Source of the DNA: Sphingobium sp. KCTC 72723
GTDB lineage: Bacteria; Pseudomonadota; Alphaproteobacteria; Sphingomonadales; Sphingomonadaceae
Length of the DNA: 64,000 nucleotides
Reading direction: 5' to 3'
Assembly (NCBI RefSeq): GCF_014280435.1
Contig: NZ_CP060388.1
Location: 4,308,399-4,372,398, forward strand
The notes under the pieces were generated by a model that saw only the letters and a program-made list of their open reading frames with translations, had not been told where the DNA came from and did not search any database. Shown one piece after another: positions 17,076 to 26,969 of this stretch. The position numbers were made by a program, and so were the translations under genes. How positions within the stretch are numbered: the stretch's first letter is position 1; each line of letters opens with the position of its first letter.

Positions 17076-17723
17076 ATGAGTTATGCGGTAAAGGAAATGT
17101 TCCTGACCCTACAGGGCGAGGGGGTGCAGGCCGGGCGGCGCGCGGTGTTCCTGCGCTTTGCCGGGTGCAATTTGTGGAGCGGGCGGGAGCAGGATCGCGC
17201 CAGCGCCGTCTGCCGCTTTTGCGACACCGATTTCGTCGGCACCGATGGCGATGGTGGCGGCAAATTCGCGGATGCTGATACATTGGCCGACGCGGCGCTG
17301 GGTTTTTGGGGAGAACGGGCGGACGGCCGCTATATCGTCCTGACCGGCGGCGAACCGATGTTGCAGGTGGACGATGGCCTGGTCGATGCGCTGCATATGC
17401 GGGGCTTTACGATCGCGATCGAAAGCAATGGCACCTTGCCCGCGCATCCCGGCATCGACTGGGTCTGCATCAGTCCCAAGGCGGGCAGCGACGTGGTGCA
17501 GCGGTCAGGCGACGAACTCAAACTGGTATGGCCCCAGCCGGGCGGTGGCCACAGCGTCGTCGATGTCGCGGCGATGGAGCAATGGTCCTTTGCCCATCAC
17601 TTGCTCCAGCCGCTCGACGATCCCCATGCGGTCGACAATGCCCGCGCCGCCATCGCGCTGGTCATGGACCGGCCGCGCTGGCGGCTGACGGTGCAGGCCC
17701 ATAAATATCTGGGCCTGCGATAG
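17076..17723 (+). CDS. queE: 7-carboxy-7-deazaguanine synthase QueE
   Basis: QueE is a radical SAM enzyme that makes 7-carboxy-7-deazaguanine from 6-carboxy-tetrahydropterin. The 215-residue product starts YAVKEMFLTLQGEGVQAG. It carries the QueE-type cluster-binding motif C-x14-C-x2-C (C in AGCNLW, then CRFC), which differs from the usual CxxxCxxC of radical SAM proteins. TGGEPMLQ follows. It is coupled to queC at 12-base spacing. Confidence 0.96.
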   Translation: MSYAVKEMFLTLQGEGVQAGRRAVFLRFAGCNLWSGREQDRASAVCRFCDTDFVGTDGDGGGKFADADTLADAALGFWGERADGRYIVLTGGEPMLQVDDGLVDALHMRGFTIAIESNGTLPAHPGIDWVCISPKAGSDVVQRSGDELKLVWPQPGGGHSVVDVAAMEQWSFAHHLLQPLDDPHAVDNARAAIALVMDRPRWRLTVQAHKYLGLR

Positions 17724-17729
17724 GCGCGA

Positions 17730-18425
17730 TCAGGGCTTGATCCCGGCCCGCTCATTCCATTGCTGCTGGCAGGCAGGCAGCATGACGCCCTTCTTCCAGC
17801 ATTGGGCATCAAGCGAGGGCAGGGCGACGCTATAGTCATAGCCCGGCGTGCCATAATATTGCTCGCCCGCCAGCACGAGCGACTTCTTGATCGAACCCAG
17901 GCCATTGCGCGCGACTTCGTGCAGCGTGCCGCGATCGGCAAAGATGGCGTTACGGCCCACCACCGCTGTCGCCTGGCAAAATCCCTTTTGCGCCTGCACC
18001 GTCGAATAGCCCGAATAGATGCGCGTGCCATAACGGTCGGACGCGGCCTGGCCCGGCTTTCCCTTGCCCACGGTGCGCATGAAATAGTCCAGCAGCACGC
18101 CCTGCGCCGCATCCAGCTCAGCATCATGATGGGCGATCATCGCATTGTAATTGCTGATCGCCAGCACGGTCGGTTCGAACTGGCATTGCAGCGCCGACAC
18201 GTTCAGCGCAGCGCGCAGGTTCCACACCAGCCCCGCCTTGACTTCGGCGGCATTGGCACCGGGCAGGCCCAGAGCGGTGGCAGCGGCATCATCGGTGAGC
18301 GGGGGGGCAGACAGGTCCGGCGGCGACCAGAAAAATTGCGCAGCGGCGGGCTGCGCGATCATCGGTGCAGCGACCAGCGCCAGAACCGCAATCGTGCGGC
18401 GCGCCGGGAAACGGAATGTCATCAA
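17730..18425 (-). CDS. Exported protein of unknown function
   Basis: The 231-residue product has a signal peptide (MMTFRFPARRTIAVLALVAAPMIA, cleavage near AAAQF) and four cysteines in the mature part (LQCQF, GFCQA, QCWKK, PACQQ), suggesting periplasmic disulfides. Motifs such as TRIYSGYSTVQAQKGFC and YYGTPGYDYSVALPSL look conserved, but I do not recognise the family. It converges with queE, 6 bases apart, and is transcribed alone. Confidence 0.75.
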   Translation of the reverse strand: MMTFRFPARRTIAVLALVAAPMIAQPAAAQFFWSPPDLSAPPLTDDAAATALGLPGANAAEVKAGLVWNLRAALNVSALQCQFEPTVLAISNYNAMIAHHDAELDAAQGVLLDYFMRTVGKGKPGQAASDRYGTRIYSGYSTVQAQKGFCQATAVVGRNAIFADRGTLHEVARNGLGSIKKSLVLAGEQYYGTPGYDYSVALPSLDAQCWKKGVMLPACQQQWNERAGIKP

Positions 18426-18530
18426 CTATACCCTCTTCCGAAATGATGCACCGTCCGGGCGCATCGCTATATTCACCGTGACGCCCGTGGGGTCTGTCGG
18501 CTTTATCGTCCCTGAACGCTCCGGCTGCTA

Positions 18531-18815
18531 TTATTGGTCCGACAATATTTCCGCATCCTCGCCCCTGTTCGCTGCCGGCTTGTCGGCAGGCGCACTGGCA
18601 TTGTCGGCGGCGTTGTTGCCGGGCAGGGTGACTGCCGTGCCTTCGCTCTGCACCCCGTCCAGATCGGTCATGGCGTCGCTGGCGGTGCCATCGACGACTT
18701 CCATGTCCTTCATCTGCACGCTGTTGCTGCCCTTGTCACTGCCGCCGCAGCCCGCCAGCGCGGCGCATCCGCTCAGCAGCGCTGCGATCAGGACAGTCTT
18801 TGCGTTCCGGGGCAT
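18531..18815 (-). CDS. Small predicted lipoprotein
   Basis: The 94-residue product begins MPRNAKTVLIAALLSGCAAL, followed by a lipobox LAGC, so it should be lipidated at that cysteine. The mature part is acidic and low-complexity (Asp, Ala, Asn), with no recognisable domain. The start at 18815 was chosen over upstream codons because it begins the signal peptide. Function unknown. Confidence 0.65.
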   Translation of the reverse strand: MPRNAKTVLIAALLSGCAALAGCGGSDKGSNSVQMKDMEVVDGTASDAMTDLDGVQSEGTAVTLPGNNAADNASAPADKPAANRGEDAEILSDQ

Positions 18816-18888
18816 CCGGTTCTCCGTGGCTTGAGCGGTCATGGCGCGGCGTTGCGTGCCGACGAAGGGCGTGACCCTAACGATCCGT

Positions 18889-19572
18889 TCAGCATTGCTC
18901 AACCCCCGTGCCGCAACGGCTCAAGCCACGGAGAAATGCGGGGAAATGCGCCCGCAGCGCATTGTCCAGCGCAGGCATGGAAGCGTTGCCGCCCAATGCC
19001 GCGATGCTGGTGACGGGATAGTCGCTGATCCCGCACGGCACGATGCCGGTAAAATGCGACAGGTCGGGATCGACGTTGATGGCAAAACCGTGCAGCGTCA
19101 CCCAGCGCCGCACCCGGATGCCCAGCGCGCCGATTTTGGCTTCGCGCCCGTTGGGGTCGTCGGTCCAGATGCCGATCCGCCCTTCCGCCCGGCGCGCGGG
19201 GACACCCATGTCGCCCAGCGCCGCGATCATCCAGCCTTCCAGATGATGGACGAAATTGCGGACATCCTTGCCCCTTTCGCCTAGGTCGATGTTGAGATAG
19301 CCGATCCGCTGCCCCGGCCCATGATAGGTGTAGCGCCCGCCACGCCCGGCATCATGCACCGGGAAACGCGGGTCGAGCAGCTCGGCCGGATCGGCGCTGG
19401 TCCCGGCCGTATAGAGCGGGGGATGTTCGATCAGCCAGACCCGTTCGCGCGCCTGCCCTGCATGGATTGCGGCCGCGCGCGCTTCCATGTCGGCCAGTGC
19501 GTCAGGATAGGCGACCGGCGCTGCATCGATTCGCCATTCGATGGCGTCGGCATTGGCGGGCAATTGCGTCAT
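18889..19572 (-). CDS. lipB: Octanoyltransferase LipB
   Basis: LipB moves octanoate from acyl carrier protein to lipoyl domains of E2 and GcvH proteins, the first step of lipoylation. The 227-residue product contains [12 protein letters not shown], the lysine of [11 protein letters not shown] and the catalytic cysteine in [11 protein letters not shown]. The ATG at 19572 gives a normal length. It is divergent from the membrane protein gene at 19655. Confidence 0.96.
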   Translation of the reverse strand: MTQLPANADAIEWRIDAAPVAYPDALADMEARAAAIHAGQARERVWLIEHPPLYTAGTSADPAELLDPRFPVHDAGRGGRYTYHGPGQRIGYLNIDLGERGKDVRNFVHHLEGWMIAALGDMGVPARRAEGRIGIWTDDPNGREAKIGALGIRVRRWVTLHGFAINVDPDLSHFTGIVPCGISDYPVTSIAALGGNASMPALDNALRAHFPAFLRGLSRCGTGVEQC

Positions 19573-19654
19573 GGCGATTCCTTGACTTGGGGCGGACGAG
19601 CGATCAAGTCTCCCCGATATTTTTACGCGACTATATGGGCAGGCATTAACAGAT

Positions 19655-20449
19655 ATGGCGACGATCTCCATCGGCAAGGCTTGGGAGGAGGCTGTGGCTT
19701 TCGTCGCGCGCGAAGCGACGCTGCTGCTGCCCGTTGCGCTGCTGTTCGTGGCATTGCCTGGCCTCATCCTTGGGGAAATGACGCCACCGGAACTGGCCGC
19801 ATGGTTTGCCGCGCCCGATCCCAAGGTCATTCCCACCATGCCGCCGGGCATTGCCCTGGCCATGTTGATCACGATCATATTGATCTGGTTCGGATCGCTT
19901 ACCCTGTTCGCGCTGGCGCTGCGGCCCGGCATCAGCGTGGGTGAAGCCTTGCGATTGAGCTTTGGCCGCCTGCCAGTGCTGATCGGTACGGCATTGATCG
20001 TCGTAGCAGGTGTCATGGCGGTCGCCACGGTGGCGATCATCGTCATGTTGGTCGTTTCGGCGGCATCACCTGTCGCTGCTGCGGGACTGGGGCTGATGCT
20101 GGGGTTTTTGGCGGCGATACTGGTATTTTTCGCCAGCGTCCGGCTGATCTTGCTCAACCCTGTGGTGATAGACGGGACGGCGGGTGTCGTCGCGTCGTTG
20201 CGTCAGGCATGGGCGCTGACGCGCGGTCATTTCTGGCGATTGCTGGCTTTCCTGATCGTCATCACCCTGTTGTCGGCCATCGTGGGAGCAGCGGCGCAGA
20301 CGATCTTTGGCCTTTTGGGCAGCGTGATCGGCGGGCCGGACGCCGCGCGGTTGGCGGGCGGCATCGCGGGTGCTGCGGTGTCGAGCATCATCCAGGTCTA
20401 TATGCTGGTGATGATCGCCCGGATCTATCGTCAGGCGTCGGCTGGCTGA
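19655..20449 (+). CDS. Polytopic membrane protein of unknown function
   Basis: The 264-residue product has about six hydrophobic segments (around residues 22-38, 68-92, 108-145, 148-168, 200-225 and 235-258). It has a conserved-looking [18 protein letters not shown] stretch typical of glycerophosphodiester phosphodiesterase membrane-domain or UPF0259-like proteins. No catalytic domain is present. Its end overlaps the convergent GNAT gene by 19 bases. Confidence 0.7.
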   Translation: MATISIGKAWEEAVAFVAREATLLLPVALLFVALPGLILGEMTPPELAAWFAAPDPKVIPTMPPGIALAMLITIILIWFGSLTLFALALRPGISVGEALRLSFGRLPVLIGTALIVVAGVMAVATVAIIVMLVVSAASPVAAAGLGLMLGFLAAILVFFASVRLILLNPVVIDGTAGVVASLRQAWALTRGHFWRLLAFLIVITLLSAIVGAAAQTIFGLLGSVIGGPDAARLAGGIAGAAVSSIIQVYMLVMIARIYRQASAG

Positions 20450-21030
20450 TCCAGCAACGGCACATGGGGCGCGCAATCGCGGGGCAAGATCCCGGCGATG
20501 CGGGGGTCGGCGAAGGTTTCGACTTCACGCGCCACGGCCACGAAGCCGGACTTGATGTAAAATCCCAGCGCCGCCGGGCTGTCGAGCGTGCAGGTGTGGA
20601 CCCAGACGCGCTCCACCCCCTTACGCCAGGCCAGCGACTTGGCCTGCGCCATCAGCCACCGGCCCATCCCCTTGCCGTTCAATTGCGGCACCAGCCCGAA
20701 AAAGCCGATCTCGCAATCGGGCATCTTGCGGAAATCCAGTTCCAGCAGCCCCACCTCTATCCCGCGCGGATCGGTGACGGCGTAAACTTCGACAGCCGGA
20801 TCATGGATGATCGCAGTGAGCGATTCGTCGGACATGACCAGCCGCGAAAACCACAGCCATGGTTCGCCGACCCGGCGGAACAGCGCGCGATAAATGTCGG
20901 GCTTTGCGGCCTGCCACCGGGCCAGCCGCAACGATGCGGGCGGAATCGGCGCAGGGCGGGGCTTGTCGCGCATTTCCAGATGGGTGACGATCGCCGCCAC
21001 CATGCCCGGTTCGACCGCGATCAGTGCCAT
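20431..21030 (-). CDS. GNAT family N-acetyltransferase
   Basis: The 199-residue product has a GNAT core over about residues 65-180. It contains the acetyl-CoA loop in FGLVPQLNGKGMGRWLMAQA (the Q/RxxGxG/A-type motif) and the following helix and strand ending in LGFYIKSGF. The substrate cannot be told from sequence. It sits 4 bases after the hemF stop on the same strand, so it is probably co-transcribed with hemF and trmL. Confidence 0.88.
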   Translation of the reverse strand: MALIAVEPGMVAAIVTHLEMRDKPRPAPIPPASLRLARWQAAKPDIYRALFRRVGEPWLWFSRLVMSDESLTAIIHDPAVEVYAVTDPRGIEVGLLELDFRKMPDCEIGFFGLVPQLNGKGMGRWLMAQAKSLAWRKGVERVWVHTCTLDSPAALGFYIKSGFVAVAREVETFADPRIAGILPRDCAPHVPLLDQPADA

Positions 21031-21034
21031 GATC

Positions 21035-21925
21035 TCAGCTCCAGCTTGCCATCGGCGGCAGGCTCATCAGGATGGCGTCGATATTGCCGCCGGTCTTGAG
21101 GCCGAACAGCGTCCCCCGATCATGCACCAGATTGAATTCGGCATAGCGACCGCGCCATTCCAGCATCGTCTGATAATCCGCCTGGTTCCATGCTTCGTCC
21201 ATCCGCCGCCGCACTATCGGCGGAAAAGCCTCGAGGAAAGCATCGCCCACCGCACGGGTCAGCGCGAAATTGGCGTCGAACGCGGCGTCGTCGGCACATT
21301 CCAGATGGTCGTAGAAAATGCCGCCCACGCCGCGATGCACGCCCCGGTGCGGGATGAAGAAATAATCGTCGGCCCATTTGCTGAACCGGGGATAATAGTC
21401 CGGGTCATGCGCGTCGCACGCGGCCTTGAACACATCGTGGAAATGCGCGGTATCTTCTGCGCGCGGCAAGGGCGGGTTCAGGTCCGCGCCGCCGCCGAAC
21501 CAGCTTTTGGTCGTGACCAGATAGCGCGTGTTCATATGGACGGCCGGAACATGCGGGTTGGCCATATGCGCGACCAGGCTGATGCCGGTGGCGAAGAAAG
21601 CCGGATTTTCCGCCGCGCCATGAATGCTCTGCGCGAATCCGGGGGCAAGATCGCCGCCGACGGTCGAAATATTGACGCCGACCTTCTCGAAAATCTTGCC
21701 CTTCATCACGCCGCGCACGCCACCACCGCCTTCGCCCGGTGCCTGGCCCTCGGCTTCGCGGTCCCATGCGACATAATCGAAGCGCGCATCGCTGCCTGCT
21801 TCGCGCTCGATCGCCTCGAACTCGGCGCAGATGCGATTGCGCAGCGATTCGAACCAGCCGCGCGCGGCGGTCTGACGGGAATCGAGGGGAAAGGGGATGG
21901 TGGGAACGGGATTGGTCGGGATCAT
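21035..21925 (-). CDS. hemF: Oxygen-dependent coproporphyrinogen III oxidase
   Basis: HemF decarboxylates coproporphyrinogen III to protoporphyrinogen IX using oxygen, in heme synthesis. The 296-residue product shows the family blocks EKVGVNIS, HMNTRYLVT, FGGGADLNP and GVGGIFYDHLE, and ends with the YAEFNLVHDRGTLFGLKTGG region. It is unrelated to the radical SAM HemN. It overlaps trmL by ATGA at the start and is followed by the GNAT gene. Confidence 0.97.
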   Translation of the reverse strand: MIPTNPVPTIPFPLDSRQTAARGWFESLRNRICAEFEAIEREAGSDARFDYVAWDREAEGQAPGEGGGGVRGVMKGKIFEKVGVNISTVGGDLAPGFAQSIHGAAENPAFFATGISLVAHMANPHVPAVHMNTRYLVTTKSWFGGGADLNPPLPRAEDTAHFHDVFKAACDAHDPDYYPRFSKWADDYFFIPHRGVHRGVGGIFYDHLECADDAAFDANFALTRAVGDAFLEAFPPIVRRRMDEAWNQADYQTMLEWRGRYAEFNLVHDRGTLFGLKTGGNIDAILMSLPPMASWS

Positions 21926-22380
21926 TGCGGGAAACTTCCGGTCTGGCGCAGGGCTTCGGCGACGGCGATGCCCGTGGAAACGGCGATGTTCAAGGATCGA
22001 AAGCCCGCAGCCATGGGAATCCGCACGCGAATATCGGCCAGATCGCGCACATCGTCCGGCACGCCCGCGCTTTCGGACCCCATCAGCAAGACATCGTCGG
22101 TGCGAAAGGCGACATCGGGCAAACGTTGCGACGCATGGCTGCTCATCAACAGCAGGCGGCGGCCCTGCGCGCGCCGTTCGGCGTCGAACGCCGCGAAATT
22201 GGCGTGGCGCACCACATCGGCTGATGCGCCATAATCCATGGCGGCCCGCTTCAATCGCGCGTCGGAAAAGGCAAATCCGGTCGGCATGATGATGTCCACC
22301 GGGACGGCAAAACAGGCGGCCAGACGCAATATTGCGCCGACATTGCCTGCAATCTCTGGTTGGTAAAGGGCGATGCGCAT
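21922..22380 (-). CDS. trmL: tRNA (cytidine/uridine-2'-O-)-methyltransferase TrmL
   Basis: TrmL is a SPOUT methyltransferase that modifies the wobble base of tRNA-Leu. The product (152 residues) starts MRIALYQPEIAGNVGAILR. It carries the knot motifs LLMGSESAGVP and IRIPM-like VRIPMAAGFRSLNIAVSTGIA. The start MRIALYQPE was preferred; an ATG four codons upstream (22392) is also possible. hemF overlaps its end by four bases. It is divergent from petA. Confidence 0.93.
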   Translation of the reverse strand: MRIALYQPEIAGNVGAILRLAACFAVPVDIIMPTGFAFSDARLKRAAMDYGASADVVRHANFAAFDAERRAQGRRLLLMSSHASQRLPDVAFRTDDVLLMGSESAGVPDDVRDLADIRVRIPMAAGFRSLNIAVSTGIAVAEALRQTGSFPQ

Positions 22381-22589
22381 GGGGCGGCTCATAATGCAGT
22401 GCGGCAAATTGTCATAGGGTGTGTGACTTTGCTGTTGGCAAAGACCGCGCTATCCGGTTATCAGGCCCGCGAACCACGCCGGGGGGAAGGCGGGGGCCAT
22501 TATGTATGGCATCCCGAATTTCCCCGATAAACAGGGCCGATTACGGCATTGCGGCGGGATCAGGGACGTTCTTGCAAGGGTTGAGGTGC

Positions 22590-23156
22590 ATGGCGATCGT
22601 TGAACATACAGACAGCACGGGTCTATCCGGCGAAGATGGGGTGCGTCGTCGCGATTTCATCAACATCGCCGCAGTGAGTTTTGCAGGAGTCGGCGGCATC
22701 GCCGTCGTCCTGCCGCTGATCGACCAGATGAACCCCAGCGCCGACGTGCTGGCGCTTGCATCGACGGAAGTCGATCTTTCGGCGATTCAGCCGGGGCAGG
22801 CCATCAAGACGACTTTCCGCAGTCAGCCGCTGTTCGTGCGGCAGCTGACGCCCAAGGAAATCGCCGAAGCCGACAAGGTCGACCCGTCCACGCTGCGCGA
22901 TCCGCAGACGCTGGCGGAACGCACCGTCGACGGCAAGACACAGTGGCTGGTGACGATGGGTGTCTGCACCCATCTGGGCTGCGTGCCGCTGGGCGCGGGC
23001 GAAGGTGAGAATAAGGGTGAATATGGCGGCTATTTCTGCCCATGCCATGGTTCGTCCTACGACACCGCCGCGCGCATCCGCAAAGGCCCCGCGCCCAAGA
23101 ACCTGGAAGTGCCGAAGTTCAGCTTCACTTCCGACACCGCCATTCTCGTAGGCTGA
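22590..23156 (+). CDS. petA: Ubiquinol-cytochrome c reductase Rieske iron-sulfur subunit
   Basis: This subunit of complex III carries electrons from ubiquinol to cytochrome c1. The 188-residue product has a twin-arginine-like start ([11 protein letters not shown]) with one transmembrane anchor at about residues 22-45. The 2Fe-2S ligands are CTHLGC at residues 126-131 and CPCHGS at 150-155, with GPAP after them. ATG 22590 follows GAGGT. It heads the petABC operon, with petB 11 bases downstream. Confidence 0.97.
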   Translation: MAIVEHTDSTGLSGEDGVRRRDFINIAAVSFAGVGGIAVVLPLIDQMNPSADVLALASTEVDLSAIQPGQAIKTTFRSQPLFVRQLTPKEIAEADKVDPSTLRDPQTLAERTVDGKTQWLVTMGVCTHLGCVPLGAGEGENKGEYGGYFCPCHGSSYDTAARIRKGPAPKNLEVPKFSFTSDTAILVG

Positions 23157-23167
23157 GGTAAGAAACC

Positions 23168-24460
23168 ATGAGCTTTCCCTGGGCTGAGCAATATACGCCG
23201 AAAAATCCGGTGATGGTGTGGATCGACGAGAAGCTGCCGCTTCCGCGTCTCGCCTATAACGCTGTGGGCGCGGGCTATCCCGTGCCGCGCAACCTCAACT
23301 ATTTCTGGAACTTCGGCGTGCTGGCCGGGCTGGCTCTTATGATCCAGATCGTCACCGGCGTGATCATGGCGATGCACTATGGTGCCAATGATCTGGTCGC
23401 GTTCAGCACCGTCGAACAGACGATGCGCGACGTGAACGCAGGCTGGCTGATGCGCTATGCGCACGCCAATGGTGCCAGCTTCTTCTTCATCGTCGTCTAT
23501 CTCCACATCTTCCGTGGCCTCTATTTCGGTTCCTACAAGGCGCCGCGCGAAATGGTCTGGCTGCTGGGCCTCGTCATCTTCCTGCTGATGATGGCGACTG
23601 CCTTCATGGGCTACGTGCTGCCCTGGGGTCAGATGTCCTATTGGGGGGCGAAGGTGATTACCGGCCTGTTCGGCGCGATCCCGGTCGTGGGTGAACCGAT
23701 CCAGACCTGGCTGCTGGGCGGTTTTGCTCCTGGCAACGCCTCGCTCAACCGCTTCTTCTCGCTCCACTTCCTGCTGCCCTTCGTGATTGCTGGTGTCATC
23801 ATCCTGCACATCTGGGCGCTGCATATTCCGGGTTCCTCGAACCCGACCGGCGTGGAAGTGAAGGGGCCGCAGGACACTGTGCCTTTCCATCCCTATTACA
23901 CCGCCAAGGATGGCTTCGGCGCGGGTATCTTCCTGATCGCCTTCTGCACATTGCTGTTCTTCGCACCCAACTTCCTGGGCCACCCGGACAACTATATCGA
24001 AGCGAACCCGCTCTCGACCCCTGCGCACATCGTGCCGGAATGGTATTTCTGGCCCTTCTACGCGATCCTGCGCGCCTTCACGGTGGACTTCTTCTTCGTC
24101 CCTGCCAAGCTGCTGGGCGTGCTGGCGATGTTCGCGTCGATCCTGCTGCTGTTCTTCCTGCCCTGGCTCGACACCTCGCCGGTGCGGTCGGGCAAATATC
24201 GGCCGACCTTCAACAAGTTCTTCTGGATTCTCGTCATCGACGTGCTGATCCTGGGCTGGTTGGGCGGCGCGCCGGCGGAAGAACCCTATGTCATGATGAG
24301 CCAGGTTGCGGCGGCCTATTATTTCGCCCACTTCCTGATCATCCTTCCTTTGATCTCGCGCTTTGAAAAGCCGCTGCCGCTGCCCGGCTCGATCACCGAG
24401 GCCGTGCTGGCAAAATATGGCAAGACCGACGGCGAACCCGTCGCGGTCCCGGCCGAATAA
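23168..24460 (+). CDS. petB: Cytochrome b of the bc1 complex
   Basis: Cytochrome b is the membrane core of complex III and holds hemes bL and bH and both quinol sites. The 430-residue product has eight hydrophobic helices. It contains the [13 protein letters not shown] heme region, the [17 protein letters not shown]o-site loop and the [14 protein letters not shown] sequence with the PEWY motif. It lies between the Rieske and cytochrome c1 genes, with tight spacing and clear Shine-Dalgarno sites. Confidence 0.98.
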   Translation: MSFPWAEQYTPKNPVMVWIDEKLPLPRLAYNAVGAGYPVPRNLNYFWNFGVLAGLALMIQIVTGVIMAMHYGANDLVAFSTVEQTMRDVNAGWLMRYAHANGASFFFIVVYLHIFRGLYFGSYKAPREMVWLLGLVIFLLMMATAFMGYVLPWGQMSYWGAKVITGLFGAIPVVGEPIQTWLLGGFAPGNASLNRFFSLHFLLPFVIAGVIILHIWALHIPGSSNPTGVEVKGPQDTVPFHPYYTAKDGFGAGIFLIAFCTLLFFAPNFLGHPDNYIEANPLSTPAHIVPEWYFWPFYAILRAFTVDFFFVPAKLLGVLAMFASILLLFFLPWLDTSPVRSGKYRPTFNKFFWILVIDVLILGWLGGAPAEEPYVMMSQVAAAYYFAHFLIILPLISRFEKPLPLPGSITEAVLAKYGKTDGEPVAVPAE

Positions 24461-24475
24461 GGGGTAGATAAGACC

Positions 24476-25324
24476 ATGGTTCGCATTGGCGCATTCCTCG
24501 TCGGCCTCTTCTTTGCAGGCTGGCTGTTCATTTCCTTCCTGATCGGTGCGGTGGCTTATGTCTCCGAACCGCCAGTGCCCACCGTGGAACATGAGTTCCA
24601 CGAGGCACCCAAGCATGTGTCCTATTCCTTCGACGGACCGCTTGGCCATTATGACCGGGCGCAGCTCCAGCGCGGCTTCCAGGTTTTCAAGGAAGTCTGC
24701 TCGGCCTGCCACAGCCTCAAGTTCGTGGCGTTCCGCGACCTCGAAGCGCTGGGCTATAACGAAGCCGAAGTGAAGGCGATCGCCAAGCAATGGGCGATCA
24801 AGACCCCGTCGGTCGATCCGGCCACGGGCGAAGCTTCCACGCGCGAGCCTGTGCCGTCGGATTATTTCCCCAAGCCCTTCGCGAACAATGTCGCGGCGGC
24901 GGCGGCGAACAATAATGCGATCCCGCCAGATTTGTCGCTAATGACCAAGGCTCGCCATCATGGCAGCGCCTATGTCTATTCGCTGCTGACCGGCTATCAG
25001 GCACAACCGGCCGAATTACTGAAGGAATTTCCTGATGCCAAGACGCCCGAAGGCCTGCATTACAACCCCTATTTCGCCAACCTGAACCTGGCGATGGCAC
25101 CCCCGCTGTCGGCGGAAGGTCAGGTCACCTATGGCGACGGCACCAAGCCGACCGTCGATCAGATGGCGCAGGATGTTTCGGCGTTCCTGACATGGACCGC
25201 CGAACCCAAGCTGGAAAACCGCCGCCGTGCGGGTCTGGCGACGCTGATCTTCCTGCTGATCGCCACGGGTCTGGCCTATATGTCCTACCAGAATATCTGG
25301 GCGGACAAGAAAAAGGCCGCCTGA
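24476..25324 (+). CDS. petC: Cytochrome c1 of the bc1 complex
   Basis: Cytochrome c1 accepts electrons from the Rieske protein on the periplasmic side. The 282-residue product has an N-terminal hydrophobic signal/anchor. The heme c site CSACH is at residues 75-79, the PPDLSLM region follows near residue 160, and a C-terminal membrane anchor (about residues 255-274) ends with a Lys-rich tail. It closes the petABC operon ahead of a strong terminator. Confidence 0.97.
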   Translation: MVRIGAFLVGLFFAGWLFISFLIGAVAYVSEPPVPTVEHEFHEAPKHVSYSFDGPLGHYDRAQLQRGFQVFKEVCSACHSLKFVAFRDLEALGYNEAEVKAIAKQWAIKTPSVDPATGEASTREPVPSDYFPKPFANNVAAAAANNNAIPPDLSLMTKARHHGSAYVYSLLTGYQAQPAELLKEFPDAKTPEGLHYNPYFANLNLAMAPPLSAEGQVTYGDGTKPTVDQMAQDVSAFLTWTAEPKLENRRRAGLATLIFLLIATGLAYMSYQNIWADKKKAA

Positions 25325-25355
25325 CGGCAAGGGTCCGAACGGACACGGATATGAA

Positions 25356-25392
25356 CGGGGCGCGGTTTCAAATGGGAACCGCGCCCCTTTTC
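25356..25392 (+). terminator. Terminator of the petABC operon
   Basis: GGGGCGCGGTT and AACCGCGCCCC form a perfect 11-bp stem around a 9-base loop, followed by TTTTCG. It lies 30 bases after the petC stop. Confidence 0.85.
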
Positions 25393-25406
25393 GTTATGGA
25401 GACGGC

Positions 25407-25943
25407 ATGAGCATCGACGCGCTGACCGCACTGGTCCGCACCATCCCTGACTTCCCCAAGCCAGGCATCCAGTTCCGCGACATCACGACATTGCTGGCCG
25501 ACGGCGCGGGACTGGCCGAACTGGTCGATCGCATGGCAGCCATCGCCCGGCCGCTCGACCCGGACCTGATCGTGGGGATCGAGGCGCGCGGCTTCATCCT
25601 GGGCGCGGCGCTGGCCTTGGCACTGGGCAAGGGCTTCGTTCCGGTGCGCAAGGCGGGCAAGTTGCCCGGCAAGACGGTCGGCATCGACTATGTCCTTGAA
25701 TATGGCACCGACCGACTGGAACTGCATGAAGGGCAAGTGCCGCATGGCGCGCGCATTTTGCTGGTCGATGATCTGATCGCCACAGGCGGCACGGCGATCG
25801 CCGCCGCGCAACTGTTGCGCGAACAGGGGGCAAGCGTGCTGATGGCCCTGTTTGCGATCGACCTGCCCGACCTTGGCGGCATGGCGGCGCTGACGGCGGA
25901 TGGTATCGCGGCGCAGGCGATCATGGCGTTCGAGGGGGAATAA
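25407..25943 (+). CDS. apt: Adenine phosphoribosyltransferase
   Basis: Apt salvages adenine to AMP using PRPP. The 178-residue product has the family start [19 protein letters not shown], the [14 protein letters not shown] segment and the PRPP-binding loop [13 protein letters not shown] near residue 125. The gene starts 14 bases after the petC terminator, so it presumably has its own promoter overlapping that terminator. It converges with the nucleosidase gene. Confidence 0.97.
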   Translation: MSIDALTALVRTIPDFPKPGIQFRDITTLLADGAGLAELVDRMAAIARPLDPDLIVGIEARGFILGAALALALGKGFVPVRKAGKLPGKTVGIDYVLEYGTDRLELHEGQVPHGARILLVDDLIATGGTAIAAAQLLREQGASVLMALFAIDLPDLGGMAALTADGIAAQAIMAFEGE

Positions 25944-25990
25944 GCGAAGCGAATCGCATCCGCGACGGCGTTCGCACCAAACCGGGCCAG

Positions 25991-26611
25991 TTAGCGGGCC
26001 AACGCATCCGGCAACAAATCCACTGCCGTTGCAAGCCGTTCGTCCAGCAGGCCCAGCAATTCCATCCAGCCATGGATATGTTCCAGCTCGCCCGGTCCAT
26101 CCGATACGCCGCGCAACCCCATTATCGGCACGTTAAACCGCGCGCAGGCGCGGGCCACGGCGAACGTCTCCATATCCACCATATCGGCGTCGATCGCGGC
26201 ATAATCCTCGCCGCCCACGATGTTCGCGCCCGTTGATAGCCGCGCCGTCGGCAAGGCGAGCGGAGTCACCAACGGCACATCGACCGGATGATCGACAAAA
26301 GGGGTGACGCCCTTGGTAAAACCCAGCCGGGACGCATCCATGTCGCGCCAAGACACGCTGCCAATCTGAAATATCTCGCCCAGCGGGCAGAGGCGCGATC
26401 CGGCCGATCCCAGGCAGACGACCAGGTCCGGCAAGGCATCGGCGCGTGCCATGTCCTGCAAAGCGATGCCGGTCACCAGTGCCGCTTCGATCGGGCCGAC
26501 GCCCGTCATCAGTGGGGCAAAGCGCGCGCGCAAATGCGGGCCATATTCGGCCTCCACTGCCATGATGAACAGCAGGCGTTGACCGGCAATCGTCTCGCAA
26601 GATGGCGTCAT
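25991..26611 (-). CDS. MTA/SAH nucleosidase-like phosphorylase family protein
   Basis: The 206-residue product belongs to the PNP/UDP phosphorylase superfamily, in the group of 5'-methylthioadenosine/S-adenosylhomocysteine nucleosidases. Visible features are the start MAVEAEYGPHL, MTGVGPIEAAL, LGSAGS and the nucleoside-binding ADMVDMETFAVARAC with ME(S/T). GLRGVSDGPGE carries the catalytic Asp. The start at 26611 gives the family N-terminus; the open frame extends upstream only through a tRNA-like sequence. It likely recycles MTA/SAH and adenine, fitting its neighbour apt. Confidence 0.85.
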   Translation of the reverse strand: MTPSCETIAGQRLLFIMAVEAEYGPHLRARFAPLMTGVGPIEAALVTGIALQDMARADALPDLVVCLGSAGSRLCPLGEIFQIGSVSWRDMDASRLGFTKGVTPFVDHPVDVPLVTPLALPTARLSTGANIVGGEDYAAIDADMVDMETFAVARACARFNVPIMGLRGVSDGPGELEHIHGWMELLGLLDERLATAVDLLPDALAR

Positions 26612-26711
26612 CACAGGCTCCCCGACCGTCTGGCGCCGCCATAGAGGTTCCGCGCGCGGCTGCCAAAGATAAAGCCCGCCAGTTGAAATCAGGCAATCGG
26701 CTTGTTCATTT

Positions 26712-26757
26712 TGGAGGTGGCAGGAATCGAACCTCCGCGCCTGCGACATCGCCTCTG
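26712..26757 (-). other. tRNA/tmRNA-like 3' end remnant, possible attachment-site scar
   Basis: Read on the minus strand this has a T-arm-like GGTTCGATTCC followed by TGCCACCTCCA. This resembles the 3' end of alphaproteobacterial tmRNA or a tRNA acceptor strand. The T-stem has one mismatch (GGAGG with CCTGC), no CCA follows, and no matching 5' half or tag-coding part is found nearby. It marks the left edge of the IS-rich island. The rest of 26612-27004 holds no gene I can support; a weak hairpin with a T run lies at 26890-26916. Confidence 0.35.
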
Positions 26758-26969
26758 AAGATGGGACGCAAATTGATATATTTTCATTTTTCCGGCTGCT
26801 CGCGGCCCCGCCAGAACCCGCAAATCGTTCGTTCGGACCGCGTCGATCACGCTAAATGCCGTTGAAATCATGCCGTTTATCCAGCGATCAAGGCAATGCA
26901 TTTTCTGCCTTTTTTTCGGCCGCTGGTAAGGAAAAGATCGTGTCCCACAGCGTGGTGTAGGTTCGCCGG

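Noticed and set aside
23057..24790. 577-residue minus-strand frame over the bc1 genes
   Set aside because: It is antisense to petABC, is rich in His, Asp, Gln and Arg as expected from the opposite strand of GC-rich coding DNA, and has no recognisable domain.
25991..26749. N-terminal extension of the nucleosidase gene up to 26749
   Set aside because: The added residues translate a tRNA/tmRNA-like sequence and have no family similarity; the family N-terminus fits the start at 26611.
26890..26916. Weak plus-strand hairpin AGGCA/TGCCT with T run
   Set aside because: The stem is only 5 bp with a 10-base loop and no gene or structured RNA precedes it, so I do not call it a terminator.
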